DNA of 64,000 nt from Helicobacter sp. MIT 00-7814 (GTDB lineage Bacteria > Campylobacterota > Campylobacteria > Campylobacterales > Helicobacteraceae). The notes beneath the pieces are model-generated. The model was not told where the DNA came from. It ran no database searches and saw only the letters and a list, made by a program, of their open reading frames with translations. The first letter of the stretch is position 1, and every line of letters begins with the position of its first letter. Made by a program: the position numbers and the translations under genes. The DNA lies in contig NZ_NXLL01000005.1 of assembly GCF_003364115.1 (NCBI RefSeq), positions 21,342 to 85,341 of the forward strand, given 5' to 3'. Shown here in pieces: positions 16,585-24,893 of the stretch.

Positions 16585-17490
16585 TTAAAATCCTGAAAAA
16601 AGATCCGTTGAAAGATAGCGCTCGGCTGTATCATTAAGCATTGTTAGCACTTTTTTGCCCGGATTTTCTTTGGCGATTTTTTCGGCGATTGCGACATTGC
16701 CACCGCTTGAGATCCCCACCATCACGCCAATGCTACCGAGTTTCTTTGCCATAGCGATTGCCGCGTCATTTTCCACGCAAATGATAGAATCCATAATGTC
16801 CTTATCAAGCGTTTTTGGGATAAAGTTTGCCCCAATGCCCTGAATCTTGTGCGGTCCTGCCTGTCCTTGCGAGATGAGAGGCGATGCCGCTGGCTCAACA
16901 CCGATGATTTTAATATGCGGGATTTCTTTTTTTAGCACTTCGCCCACACCGCTAATCGTCCCGCCTGTGCCAAATCCAGCCACAAAAAAGTCCAAATCTT
17001 TCCCAAAAGATTCCAAAATCTCTTTAGCAGTGCCCAGCTTATGAGAAAGCGGATTTGCAGGATTTTCAAACTGACTTGGCATGAAAGAATTTGGCGTGGA
17101 TTCTAGCAATTCTAGCGATTTGTTAAGCGCGCCTTTCATTCCCTCGCTCGCTGGTGTAAGCACGAGCTGTGCGCCAAAAAAGCTCATCATCTTGCGACGC
17201 TCTATACTCATAGATTCTGGCATGGTGATGATGATTTTTAGCCCTAAATCCGCGCAAATCATCGCAAGCGCGATACCCATATTCCCGCTGGTGCATTCGA
17301 TGATGGTTGTGTCTTTGTTGATTTTGCCCTCATCCATTCCGCGTTTGATCATGCTATACGCTGGGCGATCCTTGACAGAATGGCTGGGGTTGAGAAACTC
17401 GCACTTGCCATAAACATTTTCATGAATGCCTGCAAGGCGCACTATCGGGGTATTTCCTATAATATCAGTAATGCTGTTGTAAATTTTCAT
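16585..17490 (-). CDS. cysK: Cysteine synthase (O-acetylserine sulfhydrylase)
   Basis: A fold-type II PLP enzyme that makes cysteine from O-acetylserine and sulfide. The PLP lysine is Lys40 in NPSHSVKDR, the substrate loop is TSGNMGIALA (family usually TSGNTG), and the phosphate loop is GFGTGGTISG. The start is the ATG at 17490 (301 aa); an upstream in-frame Met at 17520 gives an unlike leader. It is monocistronic and transcribed away from the long repeat at 17621. Cystathionine beta-synthase-type activity cannot be excluded from sequence alone. Confidence 0.9.
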   Translation of the reverse strand: MKIYNSITDIIGNTPIVRLAGIHENVYGKCEFLNPSHSVKDRPAYSMIKRGMDEGKINKDTTIIECTSGNMGIALAMICADLGLKIIITMPESMSIERRKMMSFFGAQLVLTPASEGMKGALNKSLELLESTPNSFMPSQFENPANPLSHKLGTAKEILESFGKDLDFFVAGFGTGGTISGVGEVLKKEIPHIKIIGVEPAASPLISQGQAGPHKIQGIGANFIPKTLDKDIMDSIICVENDAAIAMAKKLGSIGVMVGISSGGNVAIAEKIAKENPGKKVLTMLNDTAERYLSTDLFSGF

Positions 17491-17620
17491 TGTGTTGCCT
17501 TTTGTAGAAGTTGCGCCCACTTTTGAAATCTTGCAAAAGATTTCGCTCTAATGTGAGCGCTGGCATTGTATCAATCCCATACTTAATAAGTCAAGTTTTA
17601 TTGCTTTTCTCGTTGAATCT

Positions 17621-18081
17621 AAAGGAATTTCAGTTACGCATTCAATGCATAATCCTTTAAAAGCGTTGTCGGGGGTTTGGGGGTGCAGGGGGATAAGGGG
17701 AGCGACTTCGCAATTCAAGCCCCCTTGTCCCCCTGCAAAAAAGAAAACACAAAGAATCTAAGTAGGATTGAACTAAACAAAAAGGATTCTGAAAAATAGA
17801 ATCTTTTTATCTTGTTTTTCAGAATCTCTTGCTTTCACTTCTCAAAACTCTTTAGATTCTTTAAAATTGTTTTTTCACGCAAAAGGTCGCTCCCCCCTCC
17901 TCACTCCCCCCGCGCCAGAAAAGCTCCGCGCTTTTCTTCTCTCGGGGGGAGAGTCTCGCTACTTCCCTTGCTAGAAAAAATCGGGCGTTGTCACTACTGA
18001 CAACGCTAAATCACCGCTTTTTTCACCACGCAAGGGGCGAGTAAGGGTTACGCATTTTTAATGCGTAACTTGAATTCCTTT
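17621..18081 (+). repeat. Long hairpin-rich repeat with inverted ends, copy 1 (461 bp)
   Basis: A gene-free element between cysK and the membrane gene at 18169. Its ends are inverted repeats that match at 19 of 21 positions (left AAAGGAATTTCAG, right reverse complement AAAGGAATTCAAG, both continuing TTACGCAT). Stems in order: 17634-17652; 17684-17693 with 17728-17737 (10 bp perfect); GATTCTGAAAAA paired with TTTTTCAGAATC; 17904-17912 with 17943-17951 enclosing 17917-17924 with 17930-17937; GCGTTGTC 17985-17992 with 17999-18006; TTACGCAT 18048-18055 with 18061-18068. The same skeleton recurs at 59060-59685. No conserved ORF, so probably a MITE-like element or structured RNA. Confidence 0.85.
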
Positions 18082-18133
18082 GATTTGGATTTTCTAGCGC
18101 AAAATTCCCACCAAATAAAAAAGCAAATTAGGC

Positions 18134-18139
18134 TATAAT
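18134..18139 (+). promoter_or_regulatory. -10 box TATAAT of the membrane protein gene
   Basis: TATAAT 30 bp before the ATG at 18169, just outside the right end of the long repeat; AGGAGG follows. Confidence 0.45.
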
Positions 18140-18168
18140 ATGCGTTTATTTTTATTTAGGAGGTTTGT

Positions 18169-18912
18169 ATGCAAATACTTAATATTAGGGACAATCAGGA
18201 GTTGCAGAGTGCCAAAAACTTTATGTTTTGGTCTCTTATTAGTTACATTATTTGTTGCTTTGTGGTTGTGATTCCATTTGTTAATATCCTTGCTTTTATA
18301 GGGATAATCGCTTCTTTTGTAGTGGGTATGATTGGGCTGTATAAGTTTAGCAAGCTTTGCAATACCTTTGTTTTTCGCTTGTTTCTCTTTAGCTTTTTGC
18401 TTGGCATTGGATTTCAGATTACAAGTTGGGTATTGGGATTTTTAGCCGGGTTTAATGAGAGTGCCATTCCGCTTGCGATATTGGGAGTTTTAGCCATTGG
18501 GTATTATGCGCTTATTATTTATTGGGCTTATCTTATGTCTTATGAGATGAGTGCGCGCACAAATTTGAAGGAATTCATCGTTTCTTTCAAGCTTTCCATC
18601 ATCGCTATAATTGGAATGGTGGCGTGCGTTGGCGTATTATTTGGGCTCTTTGCGTCAGTGTTGCTAGAGGCTGCGAGTGAGTTTGGAGGTTTGGAAAATC
18701 TTAGTAGTTATAGGTTAGAGTCTGTAATGCTTGTTTTTGTTGATAGCTATACAGCTACGCTTATAGCCATAGGCGGGCTATGCGTCTTTTTGGTTGGCGT
18801 GGCAATCGCTTCATTTGTGTTTTCGCTAATGGGCTTATATAAGATTCAAGAAGTTAGCGTAAGGGAAGTTAATATTTGCAAACTTGAAAAAACTTCTAAT
18901 GCTGGGGATTGA
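18169..18912 (+). CDS. Hypothetical polytopic membrane protein (247 aa)
   Basis: Starts at an ATG behind TTAGGAGG. About six hydrophobic helices cover most of the length (roughly residues 20-45, 45-60, 68-92, 100-125, 142-168 and 192-225), with a short polar C-terminus. There is a loose internal similarity between the first and last pairs: both end in (I/M)GLYK. I do not recognise a family, though DUF-type small inner-membrane proteins of this kind are common in Helicobacter. It overlaps the start of the ATPase gene at 18884 by 29 bp, which suggests translational coupling. Confidence 0.75.
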   Translation: MQILNIRDNQELQSAKNFMFWSLISYIICCFVVVIPFVNILAFIGIIASFVVGMIGLYKFSKLCNTFVFRLFLFSFLLGIGFQITSWVLGFLAGFNESAIPLAILGVLAIGYYALIIYWAYLMSYEMSARTNLKEFIVSFKLSIIAIIGMVACVGVLFGLFASVLLEAASEFGGLENLSSYRLESVMLVFVDSYTATLIAIGGLCVFLVGVAIASFVFSLMGLYKIQEVSVREVNICKLEKTSNAGD

Positions 18913-19804
18913 CTTTGAGCGCACGCTTGCATGCGTGTATCGTGGGGAGTTTGAGGGCTTTAGTGGCGGGATGCACGCCATTAGGGACTTTGAGCGCGTA
19001 GATTTTGGCGCGTTTGTTGGCATTAGAGAGCAAATGGAGATTCTCTACACAAACACCCAGAATTTTTTGCAAGGTAAGGATTCTTGTAATGCCCTATTTT
19101 GGGGTGCTAGAGGCTGTGGGAAAAGCTCATCTATGCGCGCGGTGCTAACGCATTTTTTATTGAGTGCGCCAAAGGTTGCAATCCCTTTTGATGAGGTGCT
19201 GAAAAATCCTTTGAAAAGTCCGGATTCTCACTCTGCGCGCTTTGCTTCCTCTCCACAAGCGCATTCCGCACAAACACACTCCGCGCACACGCAAGAAAGC
19301 GCGTTATTAAAGCCTTTGCGCGTGATTGAGATTCCTAAAAAAAGCCTAGAAATTTTGCCTTTTGTGCTAGATTCTATCCGCGAGCTACCATTTTGCTTTG
19401 TTATTTTTTGCGATGATTTGGCGTTTGGGCTTAATGATGAAAGCTACAAGGCGCTAAAAAGCCTTATGGAAGGGAGTTTGGAAGCTGTGGCAAAAAATGT
19501 GCTGATTTATGCCACTTCAAATATGCGCCACCTTTTACAAGAATCCTACCCGCAAGATACGATGCATACAAATGACGCGCAGGATGAGCTTATCGCGTTA
19601 AGCGATAGGTTTGGTATTGCGCTTGGATTTTATACTTTGGGCGCGGAAGAGTTCATCGCGCTTGTGGAATCTATGGGCGTCAAATGCACGCCAAATGTGC
19701 GCCAAAGCGCGCTAAACTTCGCCACGCAAAAAGGCAGCCGCAATCCACGCATTGCTAAAGAATTTGTCAAACTTCACAATGGCGGATTAGGTGGGTTGCT
19801 TTAG
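18884..19804 (+). CDS. DUF815-like AAA+ family ATPase
   Basis: A 306-aa cytoplasmic ATPase. The Walker A motif is WGARGCGKSS (about residues 68-77) and the Walker B-like motif is FVIFCDDLAF, with ATSNMRHL as sensor 1 and RNPRIAKEF near the C-terminus; these blocks match the DUF815 family. The function of that family is unknown. Between Walker A and B is a His/Ser/Ala-rich low-complexity insertion (PQAHSAQTHSAHT). The TTG start overlaps the upstream membrane gene; an ATG at 18899 is an alternative. Confidence 0.78.
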   Translation: MKKLLMLGIDFERTLACVYRGEFEGFSGGMHAIRDFERVDFGAFVGIREQMEILYTNTQNFLQGKDSCNALFWGARGCGKSSSMRAVLTHFLLSAPKVAIPFDEVLKNPLKSPDSHSARFASSPQAHSAQTHSAHTQESALLKPLRVIEIPKKSLEILPFVLDSIRELPFCFVIFCDDLAFGLNDESYKALKSLMEGSLEAVAKNVLIYATSNMRHLLQESYPQDTMHTNDAQDELIALSDRFGIALGFYTLGAEEFIALVESMGVKCTPNVRQSALNFATQKGSRNPRIAKEFVKLHNGGLGGLL

Positions 19805-19805
19805 C

Positions 19806-20618
19806 TTAAAAAGTGCGTTGATATGTGATGCCAACTAATGATGAGCTTTTATATGAAAATTCACCATCATGCTCTGTAACTGGCGGGATTTTATAAGAGA
19901 ATTCAAGGCGATGTTTTCCTCCAAATGTAAGCGCGGCGCCCATATTGCCAACCAATCCTTTAGCAAGAAGTGATTTATTAAAATAAACATTTGTTTCTTT
20001 ATAGCTATAGATTCCATAGCCAAGTCCGACAAAAATCCCAAAATAGAAGTTTGTATTAGGAAGGTTTGCCTCTAAAAGCAAATCAAAATTTCCTGATACT
20101 AAATAATATGATGCCTTGATTTCTGAATTATTTTCATTTTTTGCTTTTCCGGTATATCCATCTAAATATACACGCATTCCAAGTGCTGGGGTAATATCGC
20201 TAAAAATTTGATAGCCTAGTCGCCCACCAAAAAAAATAGCAGATGGGATTTTAAGTCCATCAAGGAATAGTGAATTACTCGCCAAAGTATTTATTTCTGT
20301 CATATTTAACCCTATAGCTAAAAATGCACCATCTCTTTCAATTTTTGAATCTGGCTGTATTTGTGGTGTTTGGAGCCTCTGTGCTTGCTGTGTTTGCAGA
20401 TTCTGCGTGCTTTTGTTTGTTTGCTGTGATTGCTTAGCGGTGGTTTGTTGTAATTTATTAAGCTTTTCCTCTAGCTCTTTAATCTGTGCTTCCTTAGCGT
20501 TTTGCTCCTCTAATTCCTGAATCTGTCGCTCTAATTGCGCCTTTCTTTCATCAAGGCTTTCAGCAAACCCAATACTTACAAATACCCCTACTAACGCCAC
20601 AAGACAAAGTTTTTTCAT
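19806..20618 (-). CDS. Outer-membrane beta-barrel protein with N-terminal coiled coil
   Basis: A 270-aa protein with a signal peptide (MKKLCLVALVGVFVSIGFA), then a Glu/Gln/Lys coiled coil (about 22-62), a Gln/Thr-rich linker, and a barrel-like C-terminal domain of alternating strands ending in aromatic Phe (TYQRTF), as expected for BamA-inserted proteins. The Helicobacter outer-membrane protein families have similar ends, but I cannot place it in a named one. AAGGAG precedes the ATG. A run of ten G residues (coding strand) lies 42-51 bp upstream of the start, which probably makes its expression phase-variable. Confidence 0.8.
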   Translation of the reverse strand: MKKLCLVALVGVFVSIGFAESLDERKAQLERQIQELEEQNAKEAQIKELEEKLNKLQQTTAKQSQQTNKSTQNLQTQQAQRLQTPQIQPDSKIERDGAFLAIGLNMTEINTLASNSLFLDGLKIPSAIFFGGRLGYQIFSDITPALGMRVYLDGYTGKAKNENNSEIKASYYLVSGNFDLLLEANLPNTNFYFGIFVGLGYGIYSYKETNVYFNKSLLAKGLVGNMGAALTFGGKHRLEFSYKIPPVTEHDGEFSYKSSSLVGITYQRTF

Positions 20619-20659
20619 TGTTTCTCCTTAAAAATTTTTAATTTGGCTTTGGAATATTA

Positions 20660-20669
20660 CCCCCCCCCC
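20660..20669 (-). promoter_or_regulatory. Homopolymeric G(10) tract in the promoter region of the outer-membrane protein gene
   Basis: Ten consecutive C on the plus strand, hence poly-G in the direction of the gene at 19806-20618. It is followed directly by TAATATT, a plausible -10 box, and preceded by AAGCAAAAGCTAAAGA, so the tract lies in the -35/-10 spacer. Length change by slipped-strand mispairing would alter spacing and promoter strength. Confidence 0.75.
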
Positions 20670-20756
20670 TCTTTAGCTTTTGCTTAAGTTTTGGGTTTTA
20701 GCTTCATTTGGTTAAATATTTTTTTACTTCTAAGCTGTTTGTTTTTAAAAAAATCT

Positions 20757-20762
20757 TATAAT
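20757..20762 (+). promoter_or_regulatory. -10 box TATAAT of mnmA
   Basis: TATAAT 40 bp before the mnmA ATG; AT-rich upstream, no clear -35. Confidence 0.45.
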
Positions 20763-20801
20763 GCGCGCCTTTAAAAAATTTCAAACTAAATAGGAAAATA
20801 A

Positions 20802-21833
20802 ATGCAAAAAGTTGCCCTACTTATGAGCGGTGGAGTGGATAGCTCATACTGCGCGTATTTACTCAAAAATCAAGGTTACGAAGTGCAGGGAATCTACCTC
20901 AAACTGCACGATAAAGAAGCAAAACACGAGATTTTCATCAATAACGGACAAAAAGTTGCCAAAGAGCTTGGTATAAATTTTGAAGTCATCAACGCCCAAG
21001 AGGAGTTTAAAAAAGTCGTGTATAACGAGTTTATCGCCTCATATAAACGCGGGGAAACGCCAAATCCTTGCTCGATTTGCAATCCTTTTATTAAATTTGG
21101 CGTGGCATTTGAAAAGGCTAAAAGTATGGGTTGTGAGAAAATAGCCACGGGGCATTATGCGCGCATTAGCGAGTATAAGGGGATTAAGCGCATACAAAAG
21201 GCAGTCGATGACACAAAGGATCAAAGCTACTTCCTCTATGCGCTTTCTCAAGATTCTATAGATTCTATTATTTTTCCTTTGGGAGAAAGCTTGAAAGTGG
21301 ATATTAAGCCCACCGCGCTAAAGCTTTTGCCGTTTTTAGGCACGCTTGAAACCTACAAAGATTCTCAAGAAATTTGCTTTGTTGAGACGGATTATATCGA
21401 TGTGCTAAAAAAATATGAGCAGGTTGAAAATGCTGGGCTTGTGAAAAACGCGCAGGGCGAGGTTATCGGTGAGCATAAAGGCTACATGCAATACACCATC
21501 GGCAAGCGCAAGGGTTTCAAGGTCTTTGGCGCGCATGAGCCTCACTATGTGACAGGCATAAATCCCGCGAGTAATGAACTTATCGTAGGCACGAAAGAGG
21601 AGCTAAAGACAAATGAGGTTTTCGCGCAGAATCTTAGCCTTGCGCCGAGCTTTGAAAGTGGAGAATATGAAGTCAAAATCCGCTATCGTAGCACGCCAAT
21701 CAAAGCGCAAGTAACTTTGGAAAATGGCATCATCTCTGCGCGCCTAAATGAGCCAGCTTACGGCGTGGCAAAGGGACAAGCGCTCGTGGTGTATGACAAA
21801 GACATCGTGCTAGGCGGCGGGGTGATATTTTAA
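20802..21833 (+). CDS. mnmA: tRNA-specific 2-thiouridylase MnmA
   Basis: A 343-aa enzyme that adds sulfur at position 2 of the wobble uridine in tRNA-Lys, -Glu and -Gln. The PP-loop SGGVDSS is at residues 9-15, the first catalytic Cys lies in [14 protein letters not shown] follows, and the second catalytic Cys is in DSQEICFV. It precedes marC by 15 bp. Together with mnmD at 30134 it provides most of the wobble-uridine modification pathway. Confidence 0.95.
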   Translation: MQKVALLMSGGVDSSYCAYLLKNQGYEVQGIYLKLHDKEAKHEIFINNGQKVAKELGINFEVINAQEEFKKVVYNEFIASYKRGETPNPCSICNPFIKFGVAFEKAKSMGCEKIATGHYARISEYKGIKRIQKAVDDTKDQSYFLYALSQDSIDSIIFPLGESLKVDIKPTALKLLPFLGTLETYKDSQEICFVETDYIDVLKKYEQVENAGLVKNAQGEVIGEHKGYMQYTIGKRKGFKVFGAHEPHYVTGINPASNELIVGTKEELKTNEVFAQNLSLAPSFESGEYEVKIRYRSTPIKAQVTLENGIISARLNEPAYGVAKGQALVVYDKDIVLGGGVIF

Positions 21834-21848
21834 CAAAAGGTTTAGAAA

Positions 21849-22484
21849 ATGTTTGGCGAGATAGAATCTAGCTTTCATGCCATTTTTGTTGCTTCAATTG
21901 CCATAGTCGCGGTGCTAAATCCCTTTGGCAATCTTCCGCAGTTTATCGCAATGACGGAAGGTGTGGAAAAATCCACGCGCCAAAAGCTCTTTGCAAATAT
22001 TATTTTTGTGGCGTTTTGCATTGTGGTGATTTTCCTGCTTTCTGGCTCGTTTATTATGAATTATCTTTTTCGCGTCAGCCTTGATGATGTGCGCGTGGCA
22101 GGCGGGCTTATCCTTGTTGTGATGAGCCTAAAAAGCCTCTTATTTGCAAATGCCAACAAAGACTACTCGCATTACAAAGGGCTAGATTTTGAAACCCTTT
22201 TTAAGCATAGCATTATCCCTATGGCGTTTCCCATGCTCGTGGGTCCGGGGACACTTTCTACGATTGTGGTGATTTCTGAAGAACGAGGCATGATCGTGGC
22301 TCTTGGTAGCGTTGTATGCTCGTTTGTGTTTATGTTAGCACTTTTTCACTTTGCCGCGATGATTGAGCGCGTGCTCGGCAAGCTTGTGCTGTATATCCTT
22401 TCGCGTATTGCGCTAGTTTTTATTATTGCGATGGGGACAAAAATGGTAGTAACAGGCTTGCGTGGCATGGGACTTGCGCCCTAA
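21849..22484 (+). CDS. MarC family integral membrane protein
   Basis: A 211-aa inner-membrane protein with six predicted helices and the family blocks AIVAVLNPFGNLPQFIAMT, DDVRVAGGLILVVMSLKSL, IPMAFPMLVGPGTLSTIVV and RIALVFIIAMGTKMVVTGL. The substrate of MarC proteins is not established. AAAGG precedes the ATG; probably co-transcribed with mnmA. It converges on hemB with 7 bp between stop codons. Confidence 0.9.
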   Translation: MFGEIESSFHAIFVASIAIVAVLNPFGNLPQFIAMTEGVEKSTRQKLFANIIFVAFCIVVIFLLSGSFIMNYLFRVSLDDVRVAGGLILVVMSLKSLLFANANKDYSHYKGLDFETLFKHSIIPMAFPMLVGPGTLSTIVVISEERGMIVALGSVVCSFVFMLALFHFAAMIERVLGKLVLYILSRIALVFIIAMGTKMVVTGLRGMGLAP

Positions 22485-22491
22485 AATCTCT

Positions 22492-23460
22492 TTATTTTTT
22501 GAGAATCTCCGCCACCTCTTTTGCGTGATAAGAAATGATGATATCAGCCCCGGCGCGCTTCATTCCCACAAGGCTTTCCATCATCACTTTTTCATAATCA
22601 ATAACGCCCGCGCGCTTGGCACATTGCAACATCGCGTATTCACCGCTCACATTATACACCGCAAGGGGCAAAAGCGTGCGCTCCCTAATATCGCGCACCA
22701 CATCAAGATAGGCAAGTGCGGGCTTCACCATCAAAATATCCGCGCCCTCACTTTCATCATTTAGGCTTTCAATTATCGCTTCTCTGCGGTTTGCAGGATC
22801 TTGTTGGTAGGTTTTTCTATCGCCAAAGCTAGGGCTAGATTGCGCCACATCGCGGAATGGTCCATAATACGCACTTGCAAACTTCGTGGAATACGCCATT
22901 ATAGGCAGATTTGGGAATCCTGCTTTATCAAGCCCATAGCGCAGTGCGCTAATAATCCCATCCATCATACCGCTTGGCGCTATCATATCCGCGCCACAAC
23001 TTGCTAGCACGATTGCCTGTTGCACGGAAATTTCCAAAGTCGCGTCATTATCCACAATCCCATTTTTATCCAAAATCCCGCAATGTCCGTGATCTGTGTA
23101 TTCACAAAAGCATAAATCAAGGCTTACAAACATTTGCGGCGCGTGTTTTTTGATTTCTTTTAGCGCGCGTGCAGTCACGCTCCTATCGCTTAGCGCCTCG
23201 CTTCCGCAAGAATCTTTGTGCTCTGGCACACCAAAAAGCAAGATATGGAAAATCCCAAGATTCTGCAACTCATCAACTTCTTTCAAAAGCATATCAATGC
23301 TAAGCTGAAACACGCCGGGCATGGAAGCTATCTCATTTTTTACACCACTTCCCTCCACCACAAAAAGCGGATAAATAAAATCACTCACACGCAATGCATT
23401 TTCTCGCACAAGCTCCCTGCTTAAGGGATTTAAGCGTAGTCTCCTAAAGCGTCTAAACAT
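22492..23460 (-). CDS. hemB: Delta-aminolevulinic acid dehydratase (porphobilinogen synthase)
   Basis: Condenses two 5-aminolevulinate molecules to porphobilinogen in haem synthesis; cytoplasmic, 322 aa. The Schiff-base lysines are in [16 protein letters not shown] and [12 protein letters not shown]. The Cys-rich block [14 protein letters not shown] indicates the zinc-dependent subclass. AGGAGG precedes the ATG. It follows the sensor kinase gene by 21 bp on the same strand, an arrangement I also recall from H. pylori (hemB beside arsS). Confidence 0.96.
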   Translation of the reverse strand: MFRRFRRLRLNPLSRELVRENALRVSDFIYPLFVVEGSGVKNEIASMPGVFQLSIDMLLKEVDELQNLGIFHILLFGVPEHKDSCGSEALSDRSVTARALKEIKKHAPQMFVSLDLCFCEYTDHGHCGILDKNGIVDNDATLEISVQQAIVLASCGADMIAPSGMMDGIISALRYGLDKAGFPNLPIMAYSTKFASAYYGPFRDVAQSSPSFGDRKTYQQDPANRREAIIESLNDESEGADILMVKPALAYLDVVRDIRERTLLPLAVYNVSGEYAMLQCAKRAGVIDYEKVMMESLVGMKRAGADIIISYHAKEVAEILKK

Positions 23461-23481
23461 TTTGCCTCCTAAATTTTGGGA

Positions 23482-24768
23482 TTAGAGTTTTTCAATCTCC
23501 AGCGCCTTTGGCTTTGGTCTATCCTCTAGCGCGCAGAAATTATCCACTACACAACCTTTGATGATAAATTTATTTTTCCCGTCCTCATTGATATAGCGAA
23601 GTTTGAAATTTTGGCTATCTAGCGTGTTTTTGATGATATACATTCCTAAGCCAAAGCCTTGAATGCTCTTTTTAGAATCCCGAAAATAGGGCTTAAAATA
23701 CTCATCAAGCTTGAATTTTAGCGGCGCGCCCTTATTTTCCACATACAGCCCATCATCTTTGGTATAAACGCGCACTTTGCCGTCCTCGCCGTATTTTATG
23801 GCGTTATCAAGCATATTTTTAATCGTTATCACAAAAAGTTCAAAATCTGCCTTGATAAGTGCATAAGGGGATTCTAGCGTGATTGGGCTAGGCGCGTTTT
23901 TATCAATTAAGAGAATCTGTTCTGCTGCGCGTATGAGATCTTCTAGCAAAAACTCGCTTTTTGTGATTTTATACATTTTTGAGCTTAGTTGCTCTAGCTT
24001 TGCAAACTCCGCAATAAGCTCATTTAGCCTGCTAAACACCGAGCAAAGGCGCTCTTTTTGCACGGGATTTTCCACCATTTCAGCGGTGATTCTGCCTTTA
24101 GTGATTGGTGTTTTTAGTTCATGCATGATTGAGCGCAGGAACAAAAGGCGCGATTCATTGAGCGCTTTTATTTTGTTTGAAAATTTATAAAACTCATTTG
24201 CCAAAAGCTCTATTTCATCTTTTGGATTTTTTTTCACACGCAAAATGGTGTCTTGCTCAGAGTTTGAAATCTGCGCGCGCAAGGTATTTAGCGGGATAAG
24301 CGCTTTGAGGAGCAATACATAAATAAAGGTGAGAATCACCACGCCCGCAAGTGTGATGAAATAAAATCTCTCATAAGAATGCGACGCCTTGTCTTTATAC
24401 AAAATGGCTTCTTTGTTGGATTCTAGCAGGATGTAGATTCCTTGTTGCGTGTTACGCACCTTAGCAATCGTGCCGGGGAAGTTTTGCGGGATTTTGTCTT
24501 CTTCTTGCAGGCGCTCTTTTTTCAAGCCATCTTCAACCTCCACAAAGCCAAAATCACTCAAATACCGCTTCACAATATCCACGCCTCCGCCAAAGCGCGA
24601 GATTTCATTAATCATTGAAACGATTTGATTGTATTTTATGCGATTAGCGTTGCTGTCTTCCTCGATTTTGTCCTTGATAAGGAAGTAAGAAAAGGCAAAA
24701 AACCCGAGCAACGCGCAGAAAAATAAAAAAGTAATTTTAAAAAATATAGAATCCCAAAAATGCTTCAT
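23482..24768 (-). CDS. arsS: Sensor histidine kinase, ArsS-like
   Basis: A 428-aa membrane kinase: helix 1 (about 8-30), a periplasmic sensor domain (31-135), helix 2 (136-157), a HAMP-like linker, the phospho-acceptor His216 in MHELKTPITKG, and the ATP-binding N and G boxes NMLDNAIKYG and FGLGMYIIKN. Length, His position and the hemB neighbour match ArsS, the acid-responsive kinase of H. pylori. The expected OmpR-type response regulator gene is not adjacent: recG lies upstream after a 125-bp gap. The pH-sensing role is inferred from homology only. Confidence 0.8.
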   Translation of the reverse strand: MKHFWDSIFFKITFLFFCALLGFFAFSYFLIKDKIEEDSNANRIKYNQIVSMINEISRFGGGVDIVKRYLSDFGFVEVEDGLKKERLQEEDKIPQNFPGTIAKVRNTQQGIYILLESNKEAILYKDKASHSYERFYFITLAGVVILTFIYVLLLKALIPLNTLRAQISNSEQDTILRVKKNPKDEIELLANEFYKFSNKIKALNESRLLFLRSIMHELKTPITKGRITAEMVENPVQKERLCSVFSRLNELIAEFAKLEQLSSKMYKITKSEFLLEDLIRAAEQILLIDKNAPSPITLESPYALIKADFELFVITIKNMLDNAIKYGEDGKVRVYTKDDGLYVENKGAPLKFKLDEYFKPYFRDSKKSIQGFGLGMYIIKNTLDSQNFKLRYINEDGKNKFIIKGCVVDNFCALEDRPKPKALEIEKL

Positions 24769-24893
24769 CGCCCTGCCTTTGTGTGTTTAAGAGTGTTTGT
24801 GAGATTTTAAATTCCTAAATTGTAGCACACCAGCACAAACTAACGAGCTCACACTCTGCATTCATATTTTATCCTTTTTGCTTGATTGGAATT

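Noticed and set aside
17891..17912. C-rich run in the long repeat as a phase-variable tract
   Set aside because: The run is interrupted and is one arm of a perfect hairpin conserved in copy 2, with no adjacent gene it would switch.
17812..18000. 62-codon open frame inside long repeat copy 1
   Set aside because: The matching region of copy 2 does not keep the frame, so the element is probably non-coding.
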